Part shown: piece by piece, positions 54,530-61,912 of the stretch
Numbering within the stretch: the first letter of the stretch is position 1
Layout of the letters: each line of letters starts with the position of its first letter
NCBI GenBank assembly: GCA_024226555.1
Contig: JAAELO010000297.1
Coordinates: forward strand, 1 to 64,000
Length of the DNA stretch: 64,000 nt
Source: Desulfobacterales bacterium
Lineage (GTDB): Bacteria; Desulfobacterota; Desulfobacteria; Desulfobacterales; JAAELO01
Direction: 5' to 3'
Notes under the pieces: generated by a model
Databases searched by the model: none
What the model saw: only the letters and a program-made list of their open reading frames with translations
What the model was told of the DNA's origin: nothing
Program-made: the position numbers and the translations under genes

Positions 54530-55054
54530 TTATTTTTGTTTTTTACCCCTGGTTCCAAACCACCAACTAATAGACATGGAGGATAAAAACAAAATCATTT
54601 TTACTATGTTCATATATATTTCGAGGGCTTCAGCTGTAACAACTACGTCAACACCTGCTTTAACAATTAAAGCATGTACATCTGTCTGAATCTTAGAAAC
54701 CAAGAAAATCAAGTACAGCGTTAATAGTGGCCTAATCAACCCTCTAACAACATCAACCAAAACGAACAGAGCTTTACCAAACCATGATAAAATTAAACCT
54801 TTTGAATATGATTTGGTATCGTGTTTGTAACTTTGAAGAAAAGTATTATCAGCTGATACTTCCATAGATGTATTTGCTTCTATTTCTGATTTATGAATCC
54901 TACAGCTATATTCTTTATCCATCATCTCTAAATCAATTTTTCTTAAAGCTATTGATTGATTATCTTTCTGCTTTTGTTTAAAGCAGTCAAAAAGATTGGT
55001 TAAAAGTGAACCTAAAACACCAACTAAGCCACCTGAAAAAAGCGAAGTTAACAT
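54530..55054 (-). CDS. Holin-like membrane protein
   Basis: A 174-aa protein. An N-terminal hydrophobic start (LTSLFSGGLVGVLGSLLTNLF) is followed by a charged helical middle and two or three C-terminal membrane segments (about 90-165), ending in basic residues. It overlaps the DUF5675 gene by 7 nt, so a lysis pair is likely. Function is inferred from position and topology. Confidence 0.6.
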   Translation of the reverse strand: MLTSLFSGGLVGVLGSLLTNLFDCFKQKQKDNQSIALRKIDLEMMDKEYSCRIHKSEIEANTSMEVSADNTFLQSYKHDTKSYSKGLILSWFGKALFVLVDVVRGLIRPLLTLYLIFLVSKIQTDVHALIVKAGVDVVVTAEALEIYMNIVKMILFLSSMSISWWFGTRGKKQK

Positions 55055-55485
55055 TCAAAACCTCCAATATCGTTAATGATTTTTAACTTAAAAGATCTTT
55101 TATTTAGAGCTTTGACTAAATCGCTCATAGTGTACCGTGAGCAGAGGACCGCTGATTGCTTACTAAGCGAACCCATATATTTTCCAGGCAAAACACACCC
55201 TTTTGAATGGGTTAAAAAATTTTTATCAACATCACCTGCAAAATTACCTGAATGAAATAAAATACTTGTTCTGTTGGGAACCTTCGTTACTTGATAACAA
55301 GGGCCTCTTCTTTTTGACTCATAATAAACAACTTTGTAGTTTCCTTCAGGAATGCATGAAAAACACTTTTTGTTATCTCGAAAAGGAAGTTCGGCAGTGA
55401 AGCATTCAAAACCAACTTTAGGTATATACATCTTTCCAAACGTCCCTTGATCAGATGTTTTAAACCTAATTAGATAACCTTTCAT
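55048..55485 (-). CDS. DUF5675-family phage protein
   Basis: A 145-aa protein with the DUF5675 pattern: FECFTAELPFRDNKKCFSCIPEGNYKV, ILFHSGNF..DVDKNFLTHSKGCVLPG. Conserved Cys and His (CIPEG, FHSGN, GC) suggest an active or metal site similar to L,D-transpeptidase-like or peptidoglycan-active folds. It takes the first place of the lysis/late cluster, so it may be the endolysin. Confidence 0.75.
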   Translation of the reverse strand: MKGYLIRFKTSDQGTFGKMYIPKVGFECFTAELPFRDNKKCFSCIPEGNYKVVYYESKRRGPCYQVTKVPNRTSILFHSGNFAGDVDKNFLTHSKGCVLPGKYMGSLSKQSAVLCSRYTMSDLVKALNKRSFKLKIINDIGGFEC

Positions 55486-55607
55486 ATTACTTCCTTTTGA
55501 GAGATTTTTTTATATGAGTCAATGAGTTCTATTTTGATTGAATAATGACAGATTTTAATTGAAAAGTCGGTCGGGTTTGGCAGGGTTTGGCAGTCTATTA
55601 TGTTTTT
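55486..55607 (-). promoter_or_regulatory. Probable late-operon control region with direct repeats
   Basis: GGGTTTGGCA occurs twice in tandem (55573-55582, 55583-55592). It lies between the HTH gene and the start of the lysis/late genes, the largest gap in this part of the prophage, so an activator site for late transcription is plausible. Confidence 0.45.
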
Positions 55608-55913
55608 TTATTCATCTTCCCACAGAAGAAGCTGATCAGGATCAGCATTCTTTCTGTGGTAAGAAGTATTGCGACTTATAAAATTTAGGAGTTCTTTGTG
55701 GGGTACTCTTCTATTCGTTCTTAGCGTATATGAATAGAGAGAGGCTGGATTTGTTGGATTGTTATCCCGATCAGGTTCATAGTCTTCAATATATCGATAG
55801 AAAGACCTTTCAGATATTGAAAGAATTTTACATACTTCACCAGGAGCATAAGAACTCTTTGCATGAATTCCAGATGCTTCAAGCATTGTATTTAAGCATT
55901 CTTCAGTTTTCAT
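55608..55913 (-). CDS. Small helix-turn-helix protein
   Basis: A 101-aa protein with a MerR/excisionase-like HTH (YAPGEVCKILSISERSFYRYIEDYEPDR, about 22-49). Last gene before the late control region, where Mu places the activators Mor and C; it might serve that role, but it is not homologous to Mor as far as I can see. Confidence 0.7.
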   Translation of the reverse strand: MKTEECLNTMLEASGIHAKSSYAPGEVCKILSISERSFYRYIEDYEPDRDNNPTNPASLYSYTLRTNRRVPHKELLNFISRNTSYHRKNADPDQLLLWEDE

Positions 55914-56008
55914 AGTAAGAAATCAAAAAGACTGGATAATAGTTTAATTAAATAATTTTCGCTATCATCATAGGTTTCTATTAATTCTATAATCTCATCA
56001 AATTGCAT
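55910..56008 (-). CDS. Tiny early protein (32 aa)
   Basis: MQFDEIIELIETYDDSEN leads to a hydrophobic end LLSSLFDFLL. An AGGA box 6-7 nt upstream and an 11-nt overlap with the preceding gene support it. It also overlaps the HTH gene's start. No known family. Confidence 0.4.
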   Translation of the reverse strand: MQFDEIIELIETYDDSENYLIKLLSSLFDFLL

Positions 56009-56237
56009 ATTTTTCCTCATGTCTTGAATATTTATTATTTTCATCTCTGCATGAATCACAAAAAATAGGGCTTCTACCATTAGTGAATATCCAGTACCTG
56101 TTTCCACATGGACATATTATCTCCTCAAATGCAGCTGGTTTTTTGTGGATTTTGCACTGTCTTCTGCCATAAAACAGATAATATTCTCCTTCGTAGTTGC
56201 ATCCACACTCAAAAACCCAGTGAACTTTGTTAATCAT
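55998..56237 (-). CDS. Zinc-ribbon-like early protein (79 aa)
   Basis: Six Cys in CGCNYEG, CKIHKK, CPCGN and CDSC form a likely zinc-binding fold with an aromatic core (YWIFTNGRSPIF). Start at ATG 56237 follows GGAGG. Function unknown; phage early proteins of this sort often act in transcription. Confidence 0.6.
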   Translation of the reverse strand: MINKVHWVFECGCNYEGEYYLFYGRRQCKIHKKPAAFEEIICPCGNRYWIFTNGRSPIFCDSCRDENNKYSRHEEKYAI

Positions 56238-56275
56238 ATATCCTCCATTACTCAATATGCCGATATTGGGCTATG

Positions 56276-56698
56276 TTATTTACCTTTATTCCTACACTCT
56301 TTTACAAAATCCAAACCTTTTTTAAAGACCTCTTCATAGGTATCAGCATATATCCATTGTGTAGTATAACGACCCCAGGAATATGATCCATCATTAAAGA
56401 CTGGAGTAGCAAAGTGAACTAAAAAACCCTGTTTTTGATCATTGATAAATTCAGTAATAATGTCGTTTATTTCATATCCTGCAAGATCTTCGTATTTATC
56501 TCCATCTTCTTCAATTGAATCTATCATTCTTGGCTTTTCACCAAAAATACTTGTGATTTCTTCCTCTGTATGATCTGTAAAAAAATCCAATAACTGTCCA
56601 CTTGCCTGATGAGCACCAGCTGCACCAACTAAATGAATTATCTCATCAATCCTCATTGTTTCGTTGTAACACCTACTGTATACATACTCATTTTTCAT
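56276..56698 (-). CDS. Conserved phage protein (140 aa), unknown
   Basis: Not recognised. Features: MRIDEIIHLVGAAGAHQASG at the start and aromatic-rich SYSWGRYTTQWIYADTYEEV near the end. No membrane segment. Part of the early small-gene block. Confidence 0.55.
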   Translation of the reverse strand: MKNEYVYSRCYNETMRIDEIIHLVGAAGAHQASGQLLDFFTDHTEEEITSIFGEKPRMIDSIEEDGDKYEDLAGYEINDIITEFINDQKQGFLVHFATPVFNDGSYSWGRYTTQWIYADTYEEVFKKGLDFVKECRNKGK

Positions 56699-56703
56699 TT
56701 TGT

Positions 56704-56886
56704 TTACCTCGATTTATTTATAACTGATTCAACAGACAATTTAAAAACATCTGCACCTATCTTGTTTTCAAGTCTGCTTCTTGTGTTTGCTAAAGCACAA
56801 ATGAAGTCATAGACATCTTCAGGATCCGTCAGAACCTTTAGAAGTTTATCTGTATATTGATCTATTTTAGTTTGATTCGTTTTCAT
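56704..56886 (-). CDS. Small early protein (60 aa), unknown
   Basis: Helical; LLKVLTDPEDVYDFICALANTRSR in the centre. It follows the preceding gene by 9 nt. No family recognised. Confidence 0.5.
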   Translation of the reverse strand: MKTNQTKIDQYTDKLLKVLTDPEDVYDFICALANTRSRLENKIGADVFKLSVESVINKSR

Positions 56887-56895
56887 TGATTTTCC

Positions 56896-57147
56896 TTATA
56901 CTGAATACCTTGGAAGAAAATGATTTTCGAGTTCAATTGTGTCTCGATTCAAATTATCAGCTATTCCATGAACATCATGAATAAAATCTGCTTTTTCTGC
57001 ATTTAACAAGTCTTCGAGCTTTAGTTTACAACATTCATTATGACATGCGTGTATATCCATTACCCTGCTTGTGCGATCTGATTTAGGAAAAAGCTTTTGG
57101 AACCTATCAACTATTTTACCAATTATCATCATTTCATCTCTATTCAT
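56896..57147 (-). CDS. DUF6874-like phage protein (83 aa)
   Basis: The pattern MDIHACHNECCKLKLEDLLNAEKADFIHDVHGIADNLNRDT..FLPRY matches a small family widespread in phages (DUF6874). His/Cys-rich, so a metal site is possible. Function unknown. Confidence 0.65.
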   Translation of the reverse strand: MNRDEMMIIGKIVDRFQKLFPKSDRTSRVMDIHACHNECCKLKLEDLLNAEKADFIHDVHGIADNLNRDTIELENHFLPRYSV

Positions 57148-57160
57148 TTGTTAGTCTCCC

Positions 57161-58267
57161 TTATACATCTTGAACTAATTTCAGCTTTTGACTTTTACAT
57201 TCTAAGTGCCAGTTTTTTAATTTTGAAATAGCTTTATCAGGAATTGAGTCTGGATTTTCACACCAACTTTCAACCGTTTTAATTTTTTTTCTTTCTGTAA
57301 TATCTGCTATTTGTTCGGCTGAAAGTTGATACTCTTTTTGAAAACTGATCAGGTATTTTCCTTTAACATTTTGTGCATTTTGGCCAATTTTGGCTGGTTT
57401 ATTATTCAGCTGATTTTCGGCCATTTTAATTTCGGCCGATTTATTTAAATTGGCCGATTCTTTATTAACACCACTTTCCACGTTTTGGCCGATTTTAGCG
57501 GGTTCTGTTTCAGCTGATTTTCGGCCGATTTCCTGAACTTCATTTCGGCCAGTTTTCGGCCGATTTTCCATATCGGCCGATTGGCTAAAAGTTTCATTTT
57601 CATCATCTTCTGTTTTATCTTTCTGCCAAACATCTGAAGTGGCGAAAATTAATCCTATTGAAAGCATCTCATAAGCGATGACTAAAATTAAAATATACCA
57701 TTTTTCAAAACTGTTTTTACTTGTACTTAAAGGTTCTTTTTCTTTTTTAACTTTTTCTTTCTTGAGTTCAGTTTCTCGCTTAAGGATTTCAGAAACTCTT
57801 TGCTCTTTTTCTTTATAACCTGATCTATCTTTGTTTTTAAATCGATTCTTTACATGATTAGCAGGTAAAGCCTTTAAATCAAAATCAACAGAGTTGATCT
57901 GTTTTAATAAAAATTCTTTTTCTGTTTTGAGACCTGCAAGTTCAGTTTTTATAGACCTTACACTTACTGTAGATTTTGAATAAGAGTCAGTAATGAATAG
58001 ATACATACCTACAAGAGTTAGGGATACAAGAACAACGGAAACAAAAAGATAGTACATCTTTTTCAAAAAGTTGAATGATCCCCATCTCCTGTGAATATAG
58101 ATAAGAACAACAAGTTTTCCGGCTTCAAATCCAGCCCCAAAAAAATATATAATCGTACCTGCCTTGGGAATAAATGAAACCAGACCTTTAATTGAAATAA
58201 ATGTAATTGAACTATAAATAGCAATCATCACACCAGTTAAGATTATACGTACTAATATTTGAATCAT
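57161..58267 (-). CDS. Membrane-anchored protein with coiled coil and C-terminal HTH
   Basis: A 368-aa protein. Three membrane segments come first (about 4-25, 35-52, 75-95), then a coiled coil (about 105-185), a fourth membrane segment (about 190-212), a low-complexity linker (about 215-305) and a C-terminal XRE-like HTH (LSAEQIADITERKKIKTVESW, about 315-335). Such topology would tether a DNA-binding domain to the membrane. The linker is encoded by the palindrome cluster described separately. I start at ATG 58267, 4 nt after AGGAGA; the longer frame overlaps the upstream gene. Role unknown; early prophage gene. Confidence 0.65.
   Translation of the reverse strand: MIQILVRIILTGVMIAIYSSITFISIKGLVSFIPKAGTIIYFFGAGFEAGKLVVLIYIHRRWGSFNFLKKMYYLFVSVVLVSLTLVGMYLFITDSYSKSTVSVRSIKTELAGLKTEKEFLLKQINSVDFDLKALPANHVKNRFKNKDRSGYKEKEQRVSEILKRETELKKEKVKKEKEPLSTSKNSFEKWYILILVIAYEMLSIGLIFATSDVWQKDKTEDDENETFSQSADMENRPKTGRNEVQEIGRKSAETEPAKIGQNVESGVNKESANLNKSAEIKMAENQLNNKPAKIGQNAQNVKGKYLISFQKEYQLSAEQIADITERKKIKTVESWCENPDSIPDKAISKLKNWHLECKSQKLKLVQDV
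57380..57580. repeat. Cluster of nine TCGGCCGA-like palindromes
   Basis: Perfect TCGGCCGA at 57432, 57521, 57556 and 57573; variants TTGGCCAA 57380, TCGGCCAT 57417, TTGGCCGA 57450 and 57485, TCGGCCAG 57545. The motif is an 8-bp palindrome, GC-rich in an AT-rich phage. The perfect copies are read as S-A-E, I-G-R, N-R-P and S-A-D, so they occupy all three codon phases. CAGCTGATTTTCGGCC also occurs twice (from 57408 and 57511). Confidence 0.85.
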
Positions 58268-58275
58268 AATCTCTC

Positions 58276-58524
58276 CTATGAACTCTTGATTACCCATTTT
58301 TGAAGGTAACTAATAAGTACAATTGCTTGTTTTTGATTTATCTCAATAGTATCAAGTTTATCATTTGTAATACTGCAAATATCGCTGAATAAGGTATTAA
58401 CAGTGATATCATTCATAAATTCCTCACCAGACTTTATTACTATGTTTGCATTAATACTATTTGCATCTATCTCATGAACCATCTCTATAATTTGATTAGT
58501 TATTTCTTGTTTGGATAAATTCAT
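58276..58524 (-). CDS. Small early protein (82 aa), unknown
   Basis: Helical, no membrane segment; INANIVIKSGEEFMNDITVNTLF in the middle. AGGAGG-type site upstream. Not recognised. Confidence 0.5.
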   Translation of the reverse strand: MNLSKQEITNQIIEMVHEIDANSINANIVIKSGEEFMNDITVNTLFSDICSITNDKLDTIEINQKQAIVLISYLQKWVIKSS

Positions 58525-58547
58525 CTTAAAGCCTCCTTGTAAATTGA

Positions 58548-58892
58548 TTAAATGTAATCAAACTCAATTCGGTTTACTTCTTGACCAATTTTACAATCAT
58601 TATGAGTAGTAAACATTTTAATAAATTCTTGTGGAGTTTTTTCTGGAAAACCTTCTAATGAGCATTCTTTAGAATTTATATAATCTAACGATAAAGGCTC
58701 TTTTCTGTTACTCAATATCTTTATTGTACAAATCTTAACATGACGTTCGCCTTTATTTAGACCCATACATTTTTCTACAGCTATGATTAAATCACCTTTA
58801 TTTAATTTATCCCAACCAAGCCTTCGGGTAACAGTTTTAGTTTTGTTTTCTATTTGGTGTGTTGTTAAGCTAAAACTCATATGTCTTGGCAT
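58548..58892 (-). CDS. ASCH/PUA-like domain protein
   Basis: A 114-aa protein starting MPRHMSFSLTTHQIENKTKTVTRRLGW, with GDLIIAVEKCMGLNKGE, the pattern of the ASCH-fold phage proteins often found near replication genes. The fold binds RNA or modified nucleotides; the target is unknown. Confidence 0.75.
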   Translation of the reverse strand: MPRHMSFSLTTHQIENKTKTVTRRLGWDKLNKGDLIIAVEKCMGLNKGERHVKICTIKILSNRKEPLSLDYINSKECSLEGFPEKTPQEFIKMFTTHNDCKIGQEVNRIEFDYI

Positions 58893-58907
58893 TTTAAACT
58901 CCTTTTA

Positions 58908-59519
58908 TTAACATCTTGCAATATCGATAGGTATAGTTTCCCAGTTATCACTCTTATCTTTGTGGTAAAATTGAATATAGGTTTTACTACCATCAATTTT
59001 AATTGAATCAGATATAATACCCATTGCTTTTACCCAGTCCTTATCCTTAATCTTGATCTTTCTTAAACCAAGGATCCTGTCTTTATCCAGATTACCTTTT
59101 TTATCAACTATGAAAGCCTGTTCTATAAGAACCCGGATGTTGTCATGACTTGTTTCAGACCATCTCTTTATGCATTCATCAATTATTGATTTTGCGAGTG
59201 ATAATCTTTCATCGAAGGAAATATGTTTTGTAACTTTTACTTCTACTTTTATTGTGTTAGAAAAATCGGTGTAGATCTTGTTTCCACCTTTAGTCCGCTC
59301 ACTTACATTATACCTTTCTTCAATATAGTTTAGAAATGACTCAATATCATCAAAAACCTTAGCCTTAAATGTAGTTATTCTCTCATTTAATTTAAGAGCA
59401 TTTTTTATGGACCTGACAACCAGCTGATCCCGTTTCTTATCTATCCCATCTATATACTTTGGGGGAATTGGGTTTCCAGATCCGTCTATCCATCTACCTT
59501 CTTTATCTTTTTCAGCCAT
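58908..59519 (-). CDS. DUF3164 family protein
   Basis: A 203-aa protein of the DUF3164 family common in Mu-like phages. Starts MAEKDKEGRWIDGSGNPIPPKYID; the middle has the family's FLNYIEERYN and later RILGLRKIKIKDKDWVKAM. Function unknown; typical of the early transposition block. The conservation of the N-terminal G-x-W-x-D-G motif supports the start. Confidence 0.8.
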   Translation of the reverse strand: MAEKDKEGRWIDGSGNPIPPKYIDGIDKKRDQLVVRSIKNALKLNERITTFKAKVFDDIESFLNYIEERYNVSERTKGGNKIYTDFSNTIKVEVKVTKHISFDERLSLAKSIIDECIKRWSETSHDNIRVLIEQAFIVDKKGNLDKDRILGLRKIKIKDKDWVKAMGIISDSIKIDGSKTYIQFYHKDKSDNWETIPIDIARC

Positions 59520-59529
59520 TGATCTCTCC

Positions 59530-59835
59530 TTATTGGACTGCCATTGTCTTTTTTTTTGAATGTTTTTTCTTTTTCTTTATATAGCTAACCATTGAAACAG
59601 CCACCGGAATACTCTCTAAATCATCCACAAATATTACTATTTTCTTTTCTATGTTCCAGAACATGCTTAAGGTATTACAATTTTCTCCGGTTAGTGTTTT
59701 AAGACGTCTGGCTTTTTGGATTCTTTGAGATCCTCTAATCAGCTTTAAAAGATGATTTTTATTTGGAAAACTGCCAATCCTTCTCCTGTAATTTCTTACA
59801 AAACTTTTTGTAAACTCAATATTATTAAAATTCAT
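59530..59835 (-). CDS. Small basic early protein (101 aa), unknown
   Basis: Basic, with RRRIGSFPNKNHLLKLIRGSQRIQKARRLKTL and a Lys-rich tail (KKKKKHSKKK). I start at ATG 59835, which follows GGGAGG; the longer frame overlaps the GemA-like gene. Charge suggests nucleic acid contact. Confidence 0.55.
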   Translation of the reverse strand: MNFNNIEFTKSFVRNYRRRIGSFPNKNHLLKLIRGSQRIQKARRLKTLTGENCNTLSMFWNIEKKIVIFVDDLESIPVAVSMVSYIKKKKKHSKKKTMAVQ

Positions 59836-60328
59836 ATTTCCTCCCAAGCCTGTTTTGATGAATAACAAGCGCTTTTACAACATCATGAAGCTGCTCAATA
59901 TCGCAATGCTCAACAAAGTCCACTTGGAACATCTGCTTAGAAATCGAATCTGCATAGCCCCAGGGTCTCTTTAAATCAGTTAGTATTGCCTTTATCTTAC
60001 TAACTAAAGGAAGCTTGCTTTTAGGTACCTCAATAGGTCTTACAATTGATTTTACAGGAGCATCCTTATCTCCCTTTTGCCAATCTCTATGCTTTGGTGG
60101 GACATATGGATTCATTAGATTTCCGAAATCCTTTGAACAGGATTCAATAAACTCTCTTCTTTCATAAAGAGTTAATTTAGAAAGACCAGTTACTTTGCGT
60201 CCAATTTCACTACCTATCCTTTCCAGCCAGAAATCTTTATTCTCCTGGTAAGGCATATCTGCAAAATTAAAAATCTTATGAAGTGTTTTGTTTTGTATGA
60301 GGTATAGTCCTTTAGCACTCTTAGCCAT
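59825..60328 (-). CDS. GemA-like protein (Mu gp16, DUF1018)
   Basis: A 167-aa protein. The C-terminal part WGYADSISKQMFQVDFVEH..QLHDVVKALVIHQNRLGRK fits the GemA/DUF1018 pattern (Mu gp16 modulates host gene expression and DNA topology). Position after B fits Mu-like early regions. Overlaps the next gene by 11 nt. Confidence 0.75.
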   Translation of the reverse strand: MAKSAKGLYLIQNKTLHKIFNFADMPYQENKDFWLERIGSEIGRKVTGLSKLTLYERREFIESCSKDFGNLMNPYVPPKHRDWQKGDKDAPVKSIVRPIEVPKSKLPLVSKIKAILTDLKRPWGYADSISKQMFQVDFVEHCDIEQLHDVVKALVIHQNRLGRKYEF

Positions 60329-60331
60329 AAC

Positions 60332-60517
60332 TTATACCCTCCTGAATTGATCATTAACAATACCTGAAGCCTGAACAAGCCAGTTATTAACCAGTTGAAC
60401 AGAACGACTTGCACAAACCGGACATTGCTTATTTAGAGAGCCTTCAAAAATATGGTCACAATTAATACATAGCAAAGCTTTTGAAATATGGATTATCTTT
60501 GGTGATTGATATTTCAC
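60332..60517 (-). CDS. Zinc-ribbon protein (61 aa)
   Basis: CINCDHIF and CPVCASRS give a CxxC-CxxC rubredoxin-like zinc knuckle. Tight spacing on both sides (1-3 nt). Function unknown, part of the early operon. Confidence 0.65.
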   Translation of the reverse strand: MKYQSPKIIHISKALLCINCDHIFEGSLNKQCPVCASRSVQLVNNWLVQASGIVNDQFRRV

Positions 60518-60518
60518 T

Positions 60519-61103
60519 TTAACCTCCCATCAGTATTTCTGCTTGAGTAATTGCCTTTTGAGCTTGATTTAATACTTTTAAAACATCATTTTTCTTCTTC
60601 TCACGAATCTTTTTCATCTTGATTGATGTCTCATCAAGTAATGGCATTATTACAGGATCTTCAATGAGAATGATTTTATCGTCTTTATATTTTCCAAATC
60701 TCATACCACCTTTCAACTGCCCTTTATTATTTCTATCCTCATCCCTTGATTTTTTTACTATTCCTCTTTTTTCTAACTTCCTGCACCATTCCTGAACATA
60801 CTCTTTGCTTGCACCTGTTAATTCAATAAAGTCATCATAAGTTACAACTTTACGAGCACGTAGTAACTTCCACATCTTTTTACTTAGTGAATTAACAGGT
60901 TTCTTACTTATGTACTTATATTTTCCCGGGGAAACTCTTTCAACTTCATCCATGCGCACAAGATCTCTCATAGCACTATAAACCTTTGCTTTCTCACTTC
61001 TTGAAGATAGCGTTAGATATAAGCAAAGATCAGCAGTTGTAACAATTTCATCATCCGATTCCACCATTAACGTACGAACTTGATCAACAAGAGTAGTATC
61101 CAT
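60519..61103 (-). CDS. Winged-helix DNA-binding protein
   Basis: A 194-aa protein with two winged-helix domains. The first is about 5-65 (TTADLCLYLTLSSRSEKAKVYSAMRDLVR) and the second about 70-125 (TYDDFIELTGASKEYVQEWCRKLEKRGIVKK). The tail is a helical, charged segment. It follows B by 3 nt and may control early transcription or transposition. Confidence 0.7.
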   Translation of the reverse strand: MDTTLVDQVRTLMVESDDEIVTTADLCLYLTLSSRSEKAKVYSAMRDLVRMDEVERVSPGKYKYISKKPVNSLSKKMWKLLRARKVVTYDDFIELTGASKEYVQEWCRKLEKRGIVKKSRDEDRNNKGQLKGGMRFGKYKDDKIILIEDPVIMPLLDETSIKMKKIREKKKNDVLKVLNQAQKAITQAEILMGG

Positions 61104-61106
61104 AAT

Positions 61107-61853
61107 TTATATTCCCTGGACAGCAGTTTCAATTGCTATCTGTGTTATTTCTTTGGTTATTGTTCGGGTTTTCTTACTGTTTAAAATTTGTATAAGTGTT
61201 AATAAAACTACCTTTGCAACTCGGAAATTTCCTGGTTTGCATTTTCCATCGGTTGTTGAATGGATCATATTTGCGCACTCTTCAGGAAGCTCCAGCTCTG
61301 AACTCTTTTTAAAAAAAATCATAATGTCAGGTATCTCCATGTTCTGGAATTCCAGTTCATAATGCGTCCTGCTCCAAACTCTTGTATCACGTCTCATACG
61401 ATCCTTAAGCCCTTCTTCACCAACCATAATAAATGGTGCTCCAGTCACGTCTGATATGTCTCTTGATACATCAAGAAACCTTTCTGACATCCTGTCAGCT
61501 TCATCTAAAAAAACTGGAACTGGCTTATTAAGTAAAGAATCCATAATGATTGCGTTACAGGGACCTTTTCTATGGGGAGGATTTATAGAACCAAGCTCTT
61601 TACAAATTGCTCTTAAGAACTCAAGTTCACTGTTTCCCCAAATTTTTAGCATCCTGATATATATACCCTTCTCATTATCAACACCGTTAATTACGTACCA
61701 TTGACATGTTCTTGTTTTGCCAACACCTGCAGGCCCCACGTTAATTGCAAATCTTCCCTCAGTAGAATCTCCCATACGATCCATCATTACTTCAAAATGA
61801 CGAACATTCTTGTTTTTGACAAACATAGGTGTGTGTGATACTTTTTTTTTCAT
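61107..61853 (-). CDS. Transposition target-selection ATPase (Mu B-like)
   Basis: A 248-aa AAA+ ATPase of the MuB/ExeA type. Walker A GPAGVGKT (40-47), Walker B VPVFLDEADRMS (about 112-123), sensor I region APFIMVGEEGL. In Mu, B binds DNA, recruits A to targets and gives target immunity. The N-terminal HTH of MuB (about 60 aa) is missing here, so it is shorter than MuB (312 aa). AAAGGA precedes the ATG. Confidence 0.9.
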   Translation of the reverse strand: MKKKVSHTPMFVKNKNVRHFEVMMDRMGDSTEGRFAINVGPAGVGKTRTCQWYVINGVDNEKGIYIRMLKIWGNSELEFLRAICKELGSINPPHRKGPCNAIIMDSLLNKPVPVFLDEADRMSERFLDVSRDISDVTGAPFIMVGEEGLKDRMRRDTRVWSRTHYELEFQNMEIPDIMIFFKKSSELELPEECANMIHSTTDGKCKPGNFRVAKVVLLTLIQILNSKKTRTITKEITQIAIETAVQGI

Positions 61854-61883
61854 GTGTTATTCCTTTCATGTTTACATGATTGT

Positions 61884-61912
61884 TCGGGTTAAAGCCTGCT
61901 CGCTTTAGCCCG
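61884..61912 (-). promoter_or_regulatory. Hairpin spanning the stop of transposase A
   Basis: TCGGGTTAAAG (61884-61894) pairs with CTTTAGCCCGA (61902-61912) with one G-T type mismatch. It covers the A stop codon and lies 30 nt before the B start. No T-run follows, so it may tune expression of B relative to A. Confidence 0.4.
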
